Assembly: GCF_002216775.1 (NCBI RefSeq)
Contig: NZ_CP022315.1
Location: 1,426,001 to 1,490,000 of the forward strand
Source: Virgibacillus phasianinus
GTDB lineage: Bacteria; Bacillota; Bacilli; Bacillales; Amphibacillaceae
Length of the DNA: 64,000 nucleotides
Reading direction: 5' to 3'
Made by a program: the position numbers and the translations under genes. This document shows positions 1 through 6,552 of the stretch, piece after piece. Within the stretch, counting starts at the first letter, position 1. Each line of letters starts with the position of its first letter. The notes under the pieces are model-generated. The model worked only from the letters and a program-made list of their open reading frames with translations. It ran no database searches and had not been told where the DNA came from.

Positions 1-165
1 AAAGATCCAGCCAGACCAGCTTTGTACATAGGAATCAGAGAAAGTTCCAAACGTCTCTATATATAAAGAAATAAACGGCAGGATCATGGTCATACTTGCC
101 GCAATGAAAAAGTTGGCGAACCACATGATGAATAGGTTTCGTTTAACAATAGGATTTTGATCTAT
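1..165 (-). CDS. MFS transporter, N-terminal part (cut by window edge)
   Basis: The minus strand encodes the start of a membrane protein. Reading from 165 the residues run IDQNPIVKRN, then a hydrophobic first helix (WFANFFIAASMTMILPF), then SLYIETFG and SDSYVQSWSG. A short basic lead followed by one helix ending in PF is typical of the first membrane span of 12-TM drug-type MFS exporters. The rest lies left of the window. The start is odd. The reading frame opens after a TGA and holds no ATG, GTG or TTG before the ATG at 124-126, which would cut into the first helix. A purine-rich AAGGAAGGG (complement of 173-182) lies 7-10 nt before in-frame ATC (166-168) and ATA (163-165), so a non-standard start or a mutated ATG is possible. 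Family is likely; substrate is unknown. Confidence 0.6.
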   Translation of the reverse strand, partial: MDQNPIVKRNLFIMWFANFFIAASMTMILPFISLYIETFGTFSDSYVQSWSGWIF

Positions 166-339
166 GATGACAAATCCCTTCCTTCAACAATATATTTCGA
201 TACCCTAAATATATATAAATACGAAGTAAAATGAAAGCTAAATGCTCAGGTTCAAAAATAGGATGATTGTGGTAAAATAATGGAAAAGCTTAAACGTCTG
301 TTTTTGGACGTCACTGAGAAAAAGGAGCGACACATTAAT
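166..339. promoter_or_regulatory. Divergent promoter region
   Basis: AT-rich gap between the leftward MFS gene and the rightward DUF1002 gene. For the rightward gene a sigma-A-like pair is visible: TTCAAA at 251-256, a 16-nt spacer and TAAAAT at 273-278. The Shine-Dalgarno AAAGGAG is at 321-327, 12 nt before the ATG chosen at 340. Confidence 0.4.
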
Positions 340-1248
340 ATGAAGAAATTCATTACAACAACAGTTATGATGTTACTAATAATCACCTTCACAATAGGCA
401 TTACCCAGCCGACTTTTGCTTCAACAAGTATTAATGAAAAGTTAGGTGTCCCAATTCTTGTGTTAGGTGCAAATTTATCGGATGCACAAAAAGATGAGGT
501 CCGTAAAATTTTAAATGTAAAAGATGATGATACTGTAGAGGAATATACAATAACGGGTGAGGATGCAGCCATATATATTAACGGCAATCCTGATGCACGG
601 ATGTTTTCCTCGGCCAAGATTACCCGTCAGGAGGAAGGCAAGGGCCTGACAATTAATATTGAAACACCTGACAACATAACCGAGGTTACAAGTGAGATGT
701 ATGCTAATGCATTGCTGACGGCAGGTGTGGAAAATGCGACAGTTGATGTTGCATCACCCGTGAAGGTAAGTGGGCATTCAGCGTTGACTGGAATTTATAA
801 GGCATATGATGTACAAGGTGCCGACTTAGATAAGGAGCGAATGGAGCTTGCCAATGAGGAACTTGGTGTCGCTACTGATTTAGCCAAAAAAGATGGACTA
901 AGCCAGGAAAAAGTAAGTGAGCTCTTAACTGAAATTAAAAAAGATATCGCCGAACAAAATCCTGCAACAAAGGAAGAAGTAGAAAAAATTATTGAAGATC
1001 GATTGAGCAAATTAAATATCTCGTTAAGTGATGCAGACCGTCAAATGCTTGTAGACTTGTTTAATAAGATGCGCGACTTAAATATTGACTTTGATAAAGT
1101 AAAAAATCAACTAGAAGACTTAACAACTACCATTAAAGATAAAGCGGATGAACTAGGCTTAGATGAAGGGTTTTGGACCAAGGTAGCAAACTTTTTCAGT
1201 GAATTCTTCCAAGCATTAAGTAACTTTTTTAAAGGACTGTTTAACTGA
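340..1248 (+). CDS. Secreted DUF1002 (YpuA-like) protein
   Basis: 302-residue exported protein. Residues 1-27 are a signal peptide (MKKF, hydrophobic core, PTFA before STSIN). The body carries the DUF1002 pattern: LGVPILVLGANLSDAQKDEVRKIL near the start, then an EDAAIYINGNPDARMFSSAKI segment, then a helical region with SDADRQMLVDLFNKMRDLNID, and an amphipathic aromatic C-terminus (FWTKVANFFSEFFQALSNFFKGLF). Bacillus subtilis YpuA is the best-known relative; no biochemical role is established. The upstream ATG at 280 adds 20 charged residues that would spoil the signal peptide, and AAAGGAG at 321 favours 340. It appears monocistronic. A 32-bp repeat follows at 1258 rather than a clear terminator. 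Confidence 0.8.
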   Translation: MKKFITTTVMMLLIITFTIGITQPTFASTSINEKLGVPILVLGANLSDAQKDEVRKILNVKDDDTVEEYTITGEDAAIYINGNPDARMFSSAKITRQEEGKGLTINIETPDNITEVTSEMYANALLTAGVENATVDVASPVKVSGHSALTGIYKAYDVQGADLDKERMELANEELGVATDLAKKDGLSQEKVSELLTEIKKDIAEQNPATKEEVEKIIEDRLSKLNISLSDADRQMLVDLFNKMRDLNIDFDKVKNQLEDLTTTIKDKADELGLDEGFWTKVANFFSEFFQALSNFFKGLFN

Positions 1249-1257
1249 TAGCGGAGA

Positions 1258-1289
1258 TTAGAAAAGCTTGGCTTGTCGCCAAGAACTAA
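1258..1289. repeat. 32-bp repeat, left copy, with internal hairpin
   Basis: This stretch is the reverse complement of 3018-3049 with one mismatch in 32 positions. Its centre, CTTGGC-TTGTC-GCCAAG (1267-1283), is itself a perfect 6-bp hairpin. The two copies flank the MFS gene at 1377-2909 in inverted orientation. There is no T-tract, so it is not an obvious terminator. Confidence 0.75.
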
Positions 1290-1376
1290 TACTTTATACA
1301 GATAAAGATTTAACTTTCTTATAATGTAAAATAGGGCAATTCCTGGATTGGCCCTATTACATACAGAGGTGAGTAA

Positions 1377-2909
1377 ATGATTAATCAAACCAACCAATCA
1401 CAGAAATGGGCTATTACGTTATTTACGATTGGCGTATTCATGGCTGGGTTGGATAATGGAATCATTAGTACGGCATTAACAACTATTAATGACTCGTTTA
1501 ATGTTTCTCCATCGTGGGGTACATGGAGCATCACGCTATACACGCTTGGAATTGCGGTAAGTGTACCAATTGTCGGCAAGCTTTCAGACAGATACGGCCG
1601 CAAACGTCTCTTTATCATAGAAATAACGTTATTTGCAATCGGTTCCTTATTGGTTGCTTTAAGCCCAACATTTACCTTTTTACTCATTGCTCGAGTGATT
1701 CAGTCAATTGGCGGCGGGGGAATATTTATTATTGGAAGCTCGCATATCCTGGCAACATTGCCAAAGGAGAAGCAAGGGCGTGCGCTCGGACTGCTAGGTG
1801 GTATGAATGGGATAGCCGCAGTAATTGGACCGAATCTTGGTGCAGTTATTTTGGATATTACCGGTTCCTGGCATTGGTTGTTTCTGATTAATCTGCCCAT
1901 CGCCTTATTCCTTATTATCGGCGGGGTAATTAAAATTGATGAATCATACCCAGGCGAATCTAATAAACTCGATTTTACGGGAAGTGTTTTGCTTGCAGGT
2001 GCTATTCTTTCACTCATGCTTGGCATTACCAGATTAGATAGTCAATCATTTAAAGAAAGCTTGCTTCAAATAGATGTCCTCCCCTATATTATTTTGGGAT
2101 TTGCCTTATTTATTATATTGTTAGTTCACGAGAAGCGGGTTGAGGCGCGTGGTGGAGACCCGATTCTTGCATTTTCTTTGTTGGAGAAGAAATTGTTTCA
2201 ACTAACATTGTTGCTGGGTCTTCTGTCGGGAGGATTTCTTGCGGGGATTATTTTCATTCCGGCGTACGTTCAGCAAGTGCTGCAGGTACCGGTTGAAAAT
2301 GCCGGTTATTGGTTGACCCCACTCGCATTGGCTTCAGGAATTGGCGCGGGGCTTGGTGGGTATTTGACAGACAAACGCAGTGCTGCGCAAACAGTTATTA
2401 TATCTGGTGTTATCGGAATTATCGGCTTTTTCATGTTCCCGCTTTGGGTTTCGGGTGTTTGGACATTCATTATTGCCAGTGTGCTTGCTGGAATTGGTCT
2501 TGGAATATTATTAGGGGCACCATTAAATGTGCTGGTTGGTGAAAGTGCCAAAAGCGGAGAACAAGGTTCCGCGCTTGGAACATTATCATTAATCCGGCAA
2601 ATTGGTTTAACATTATTTCCAACAATCTATGCAGGATATATTACCGGAAGCCTTACAAACATAAAGCCCACTATCGTGGAAAAGTTTGGCGCTGGAATAA
2701 TCAATTTCGATTCACAAAGTGAACTAAATTATGGAGATATCCAGACTAAAATTAACCAAGTTCATGATGATATGCTTGTGGAAAAGCTGGAAACATCGGT
2801 TACAGCTGTAATGGAAACAGGATTTAACCATCTGTTTATCACGGCTGGCATCCTATCAGTATTTGTGGTGGCGGCAGGCTTATTTGTTGCTAAATATAGT
2901 AAAAATTGA
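1377..2909 (+). CDS. DHA2-family (EmrB-like, 14-TM) MFS drug exporter
   Basis: 510-residue inner-membrane protein, the usual size for the 14-helix DHA2 drug:H+ antiporter family. Visible motifs: LDNGIISTAL in helix 1 (the family's D1-type motif), GKLSDRYGRKRL (motif A, loop 2-3), RVIQSIGGGGIF (motif B, helix 4) and GLLGGMNGIAAVIGPNLGAVI (motif C, antiporter signature, helix 5). A second half with GLLSGGFLAGIIFIPAYVQ and GIGLGILLGAPLN follows. The Shine-Dalgarno GAGGTGAG precedes the ATG. Expected role: proton-driven export of a hydrophobic drug or metabolite; the substrate cannot be read from sequence. It has its own terminator at 2917 and is bracketed by an inverted 32-bp repeat. Confidence 0.88.
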   Translation: MINQTNQSQKWAITLFTIGVFMAGLDNGIISTALTTINDSFNVSPSWGTWSITLYTLGIAVSVPIVGKLSDRYGRKRLFIIEITLFAIGSLLVALSPTFTFLLIARVIQSIGGGGIFIIGSSHILATLPKEKQGRALGLLGGMNGIAAVIGPNLGAVILDITGSWHWLFLINLPIALFLIIGGVIKIDESYPGESNKLDFTGSVLLAGAILSLMLGITRLDSQSFKESLLQIDVLPYIILGFALFIILLVHEKRVEARGGDPILAFSLLEKKLFQLTLLLGLLSGGFLAGIIFIPAYVQQVLQVPVENAGYWLTPLALASGIGAGLGGYLTDKRSAAQTVIISGVIGIIGFFMFPLWVSGVWTFIIASVLAGIGLGILLGAPLNVLVGESAKSGEQGSALGTLSLIRQIGLTLFPTIYAGYITGSLTNIKPTIVEKFGAGIINFDSQSELNYGDIQTKINQVHDDMLVEKLETSVTAVMETGFNHLFITAGILSVFVVAAGLFVAKYSKN

Positions 2910-2916
2910 TAACAAG

Positions 2917-2954
2917 TAAACCCCCTAGGCTTTTAACGAGCGTTGGGGTTTTTT
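2917..2954 (+). terminator. Rho-independent terminator of the MFS gene
   Basis: AAACCCC and GGGGTTT arms enclose a loop of about 20 nt and are followed by TTTTTT, 8 nt after the stop codon. Confidence 0.75.
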
Positions 2955-3017
2955 ACACTTTAAGAAAGTATAATTCTTTATCGGTATAAAGTATAAAAAA
3001 ATCTAAGGCTTTCGCCA

Positions 3018-3049
3018 TTAGTTCTTGGCGACAAGCCAAGATTTTCTAA
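3018..3049. repeat. 32-bp repeat, right copy, inverted relative to 1258
   Basis: Reverse-complement match (31/32) to 1258-1289. It contains the same hairpin, CTTGGC-GACAA-GCCAAG, at 3024-3040. Confidence 0.75.
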
Positions 3050-3074
3050 GGTATAGGAGGAAAGGTCTATTTTT

Positions 3075-3157
3075 GTAACGTGAACGTTACACTAGCAGGG
3101 TTTTTACCAAAAGTGATATAAAAAGGTAATGAAAAATAGTTAGAAGAGTCGTATAAT
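3075..3157 (+). promoter_or_regulatory. oppA1 promoter with dyad operator
   Basis: A perfect dyad GTAACGT-GA-ACGTTAC occupies 3075-3090. Downstream, TATAAT (3152-3157) is a consensus -10, 17 nt after a poor -35 (ATGAAA). The same layout recurs before oppA2, where the dyad is degenerate (GTAA...TTAC at 6405-6420) and TATAAT is at 6481. Conservation of dyad plus -10 in both copies suggests a shared regulator, which is not identifiable here. Confidence 0.5.
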
Positions 3158-3193
3158 TCTAATCACAGATAAGATATTTATAAGGGGGAAATT

Positions 3194-4882
3194 ATGAAGT
3201 TATCAAAATTATTATTGCTCTTGTCATTGGGGATCCTGCTAAGTGTATTCACGGTTGCATGTTCAAGTGACAAGAGCAGTACGAAATCAAATGATGAAAC
3301 AGGTGAAGATGCCAATTCAGAAACAGGTGGAGATGTGAAGCAAACACTTCATTTATTGGAGAGTGATACAATCCCGACAATGGATCTAACATTATCTACG
3401 GACGCACTTTCTGCCGTTTATATTGGAAATACAATGGAAGGTCTTTATCGTCTGGGAGAAAATGTGGAAGTTACTCCTGGTATTGCGAAGGACCATAAAG
3501 TAAGTGAGGATGGTACAGTTTGGACGTTTAACCTTCGTGAGGATGCAAAGTGGTCAAACGGAGATCCGGTAACAGCGCATGACTTCGTTTACGCGTGGAG
3601 GCGTGCAGTTGACCCTGACGTTGGGTCGGAATATGGGCCATATATGATGGGCGGTGTAGTCAAAAATGCAACAGCAATTAGTAAAGGTGAAATGCCACTT
3701 AAAAAGTTAGGGGTAAAAGCCGATGGAGACTATACATTCGTTGTAACGCTGGAAAAACCTACACCATATTTTGAATCGCTGACAGCGTTCAGTACATTTT
3801 TTCCGTTAAACCAGGAATTTGTTGAAGAACAAGGTGATGAATTTGCAACAAGCTCCGATACGCTACTTTCTAACGGCCCCTTCCTATTAACGGATTGGAA
3901 GAGCACGTCAACTAATTGGAATTTAGAAAAGAATCCGGATTACTGGGATGCAGAAACGGTTCAATTAGAAAAACTGACGTTTGATGTCGTTAAAGATCCA
4001 CAGGTCGGTGTAGATTTATATGAAAAAGGTGAAGTAGACCGTGCAGGCGTCTCTTCAGATCTGGTCGACAAATATGCAACTAACGATGACTATACGACGA
4101 CTCTTGAACCAACCTTATTCTGGTTGAAACTGAACCAGACAACTTCAGACGCGCTAGCTAATGTGAACATCCGTAAAGCGATTAGCAAATCAATTAACAA
4201 GCAAGCTCTGGTTGATGAAATTCTAAATGATGGATCTGTTGTTGCAAATGGCTTTGTCCCTAAAAATTTCAGTAAACATCCTGAAACTGGTGAAGGGTTC
4301 CGGGAAATTAATGGTGACTTGGTAACATATGACCCAGAAAAAGCAAAAGCATTATGGGAAAAGGGCCTAAAGGAAATTGGCAAAGATAAAGTGGAACTTG
4401 AGTTTCTGGGGCAGGATGGTGCAACCACAAAGCTCATGAACGAATTTCTTGCAAATCAAATGGAAAGCACTCTTCCAGGTCTAACTATTACGCTGAAACA
4501 AGTTCCATTCGAACAAAAGCTTGAGTTAGATTCAAGTATGAATTACGACATTCAGTACAATGGTTGGCTTCCTGATTTCCTTGATCCATATACATTTCTG
4601 AACTTATGGCTGACAGACGGTCAAAATAACAAGATGGGCTACTCTAATAAGAAATATGACAAATTAATTCAAAGTACGGCAAATGAACTAGCACTAAAAC
4701 CAGTTAAACGTTTTGAAGCTTTCCTAGAAGCTGAAAAGATTCTGGCCGAAGATGCTGTGGTCGTTCCATTATATCAAAGGGCCCGCGCCCAATTAATTTC
4801 ACCTAAAATACAAGGTGTTATTAGAAATCCAATGGGCTCAGCATACGATTATAAATGGGCAAGTGTTCAAGCAGTAAAATAA
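3194..4882 (+). CDS. oppA: Oligopeptide-binding lipoprotein, paralogue 1
   Basis: 562-residue extracellular solute-binding protein of family 5 (SBP_bac_5), tethered to the membrane by lipidation. The lipobox TVAC places the lipid Cys at residue 23, followed by an acidic Ser/Asp-rich linker to about residue 48. The ligand-binding body has the family pattern: PGIAKDHKVSEDGTVWTFNLREDAKWSNGDPVTAHDFVYAW near residues 95-135, YFESLTAFSTFFPLNQ, and NVNIRKAISKSINKQALVDE. It captures peptides for the OppBCDF permease encoded downstream. It is about three quarters identical by eye to the second oppA at 6553. A repeat element that supplies a terminator begins 3 nt after the stop, so this gene is probably transcribed alone. 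Confidence 0.9.
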   Translation: MKLSKLLLLLSLGILLSVFTVACSSDKSSTKSNDETGEDANSETGGDVKQTLHLLESDTIPTMDLTLSTDALSAVYIGNTMEGLYRLGENVEVTPGIAKDHKVSEDGTVWTFNLREDAKWSNGDPVTAHDFVYAWRRAVDPDVGSEYGPYMMGGVVKNATAISKGEMPLKKLGVKADGDYTFVVTLEKPTPYFESLTAFSTFFPLNQEFVEEQGDEFATSSDTLLSNGPFLLTDWKSTSTNWNLEKNPDYWDAETVQLEKLTFDVVKDPQVGVDLYEKGEVDRAGVSSDLVDKYATNDDYTTTLEPTLFWLKLNQTTSDALANVNIRKAISKSINKQALVDEILNDGSVVANGFVPKNFSKHPETGEGFREINGDLVTYDPEKAKALWEKGLKEIGKDKVELEFLGQDGATTKLMNEFLANQMESTLPGLTITLKQVPFEQKLELDSSMNYDIQYNGWLPDFLDPYTFLNLWLTDGQNNKMGYSNKKYDKLIQSTANELALKPVKRFEAFLEAEKILAEDAVVVPLYQRARAQLISPKIQGVIRNPMGSAYDYKWASVQAVK

Positions 4883-4917
4883 ACAAAGAGGCTGGGACAA
4901 AAGTGTTTTAGCCAGAG

Positions 4918-4972
4918 AAATCCGAACTATGATTCAATTCTTTGATTAGAATTTGAAGTAGTTCGGATTTTT
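4918..4972 (+). terminator. Terminator hairpin carried by element A
   Basis: AAATCCGAACTA (4918-4929) pairs with TAGTTCGGATTT (4959-4970) and is followed by TTCTTG. The same hairpin occurs in elements B and C, each time directly behind a gene. Confidence 0.75.
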
Positions 4973-5211
4973 CTTGTCTGTTTTTGTAAACTTAAAGCTA
5001 AAAAGTATGCGCTGGATTGTTTTCCGCAGCGGACCGTTGCGCACCTTAGGGCACGGCTTCATTATTTAACCACTCCGCGGGGTCTTCAGCTCGCGCTGTT
5101 CTAAGCAGGAGTCAACAGTCCGGAGCGTAAGACATCACGTAATAGTGGACTTGCTATATAATACTGTTTTGTCTAATGACATATTAGCGGAGGAAAAACA
5201 CGGAGACTCCT

Positions 5212-5271
5212 CGAAAAAGAAAAGCACTTTTTCTTCGTGCGATGCTTATTCGGGGAAGCATTCCTTGTCCT
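5212..5271. repeat. 60-bp insert, copy 1
   Basis: 60 bp starting CGAAAAAG and ending TTGTCCT, inserted after GACTCCT within the sequence GACTCCT|GTGGGAGC. The uninterrupted version is present at about 23828-23840. A TCCT direct repeat flanks it. It holds two small palindromes, AAGAAA...TTTCTT and GATGC...GCATTC. Confidence 0.75.
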
Positions 5272-5311
5272 GTGGGAGCAGAAGCCTAGATGAGACCCCG
5301 GAGAGCGTAAG

Positions 5312-5648
5312 GAAGGCACTGAAAAAGTGGTGGATTTGATAAATTTAGCTATTCACCTTAACTTAGCATCTTGAATATACGGAGACTCCTCGAAAAAGAA
5401 ATGCACTTTTTCTTCGTGCGATGCCTATTCAGGGAAGTTTTCCTTGTCCTGCGGGAAGTGAGAGATCGACGAGACCCCGGAGGACGGCAGTTAATGAAGC
5501 CCGACTAAAACCGCCCTTTGCGGGCAACGTCGGCTACCCCTTGCCGGGGCAAGGAGACTCGTCACTCGCCCGCGGAAAGCGCAGTATATTCAAGATGCTA
5601 TCATAGATCCACCTATTTTGTACTACATTTACCTTTTTCAGTGGCCTC
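5312..5648. mobile_element. Inner MITE-like element with 8-bp target duplication
   Basis: 337-bp insertion. The ends are imperfect inverted repeats: GAAGGCACTGAAAAAG at the left and, on the complement, GAGGCCACTGAAAAAG at the right. It is flanked by direct repeats AGCGTAAG at 5304-5311 and 5649-5656. The empty site GAGCGTAAGCTCGAGG is present in element D near 23868-23883. It has no open reading frame of note, so it looks like a non-autonomous element. A relative is at 23425-23700 and a one-armed relative at about 48090-48160. Confidence 0.75.
5391..5450. repeat. 60-bp insert, copy 2 (inside the inner element)
   Basis: Second copy of the 60-bp insert, starting CGAAAAAG and ending TTGTCCT, again placed after GACTCCT and before GCGGGA. 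The empty counterpart, in reverse orientation, is at about 23618-23632. Confidence 0.75.
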
Positions 5649-5872
5649 AGCGTAAGCTCGAGGAGGCTCATCAGCTCCCCACGGAAAGCGCAGTGTTTTT
5701 CCGCAGCGGTGACAAGGCACCGAACATGATAGTTAGTTTCGTCACAGAAGTTTATGTAAACTGCTTATTAAGATCCGATAGTTGAAAAAAACGTTCTAAA
5801 CTTCCACCCCTTGATCGTTCGTCTTTTGAGTTGAACATTTTAGTTTTGTCCCTGCCTCTTTATTTAAAATCT

Positions 5873-6241
5873 CTACATATAATAAAGAATAAGCAGCAGA
5901 ACAAGAATTATTAACAAGGCAAACGTCTGAAATGCAATAAACCGGTAAAAAGGTAAATTAATACGTTCAGACAACTTTGGAGAGCCCTCCGCTTCCTCAA
6001 GATAATCGCGATTTTTAGACATGATTGAGCCGAATCTTCTGAAGCTCCAGATAATCCCATCAAAGAAGCGCCCCCTTATGATAAATAAAAGTAGCATTAG
6101 GATTATATATACAATGGTAACGTAAAATAATGAGTCAATAAAAAACCGCAGATTAATAGGAGAAGTGGATAATAATAATATGACAAAGCCTATAAAAACA
6201 TTAAACAGTAAGAATATCCATTTATTTTTTATGTAAACCAT
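5873..6241 (-). CDS. DUF3899-type small membrane protein
   Basis: 122-residue membrane protein. Hydrophobic segments span roughly residues 8-25, 33-56 and 100-121. A basic, Arg- and Ser-rich cytoplasmic loop (residues 57-95) contains RGRFFDGIIWSFRRFG. The loop pattern and size fit the DUF3899 family of Bacillaceae; function is unknown. AGAGGGTG precedes the ATG. The gene points toward oppA1 and shares the gap with element A, whose right end stops 12 nt beyond this gene's stop. Confidence 0.65.
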   Translation of the reverse strand: MVYIKNKWIFLLFNVFIGFVILLLSTSPINLRFFIDSLFYVTIVYIILMLLLFIIRGRFFDGIIWSFRRFGSIMSKNRDYLEEAEGSPKLSERINLPFYRFIAFQTFALLIILVLLLILYYM

Positions 6242-6552
6242 ACTTGTACACCCTCTGATATAGAATATCTCCCATTATAGCAAAGATAAAAGTATTATAA
6301 TATTAGAACTATATAACGAACAAAAAATATCTAAGATTAATGGTGTATCAACCGAATTTTGTAAAAAATAAGTAAAATAGTATAGGTAAAAAGACCTATC
6401 TTTTGTAATTGAAATGTTACTCTAGTAGACTTTTGCAAAAAAATCTTAAAAAAAGTAATGCAAAATAGTTTGAAAAATTGTATAATGCTAATTGTAGATA
6501 AATTATCTGCACAAGCACTTGGAAAACATAAAAAAGGGGAGGTCAACATACC
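6242..6552. promoter_or_regulatory. oppA2 upstream region, duplicate of the oppA1 promoter
   Basis: Gene-free 311 bp. The part from about 6380 onward resembles 3060-3160: a hairpin ATAGGT...ACCTAT (6382-6399), a weakened dyad GTAATT...ATGTTAC (6405-6420), and TATAAT at 6481-6486. The Shine-Dalgarno GGGGAGG lies 10 nt before the ATG at 6553. Confidence 0.5.

Larger units (their letters stand above)
4885..5861. repeat. Composite repeat element A (GGGACA-type inverted ends)
   Basis: A 977-bp element fills the gap between oppA1 and the convergent DUF3899 gene. Its ends are inverted: AAAGAGGCTGGGACAAAA at 4885-4902 and TTTTGTCCCTGCCTCTTT at 5844-5861 (17/18 match). Inside are GC-rich arms that fold back on each other, a smaller insertion (5312-5648) flanked by 8-bp direct repeats, and two copies of a 60-bp insert. 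It contains no credible gene; the short open frames at 5145 and 5421 lie inside the repeats. Shorter relatives are elements B (47881) and C (57707). Confidence 0.8.

Noticed and set aside
5145-5606. Two short open frames inside element A (64 and 61 codons)
   Set aside because: They consist of repeat sequence that recurs elsewhere with frame-breaking differences, and have no ribosome sites or family features.
4900-5800. CRISPR-like impression from recurring blocks
   Set aside because: The blocks are nested inverted repeats of unequal length, not regularly spaced direct repeats with unique spacers, and no cas genes are present.
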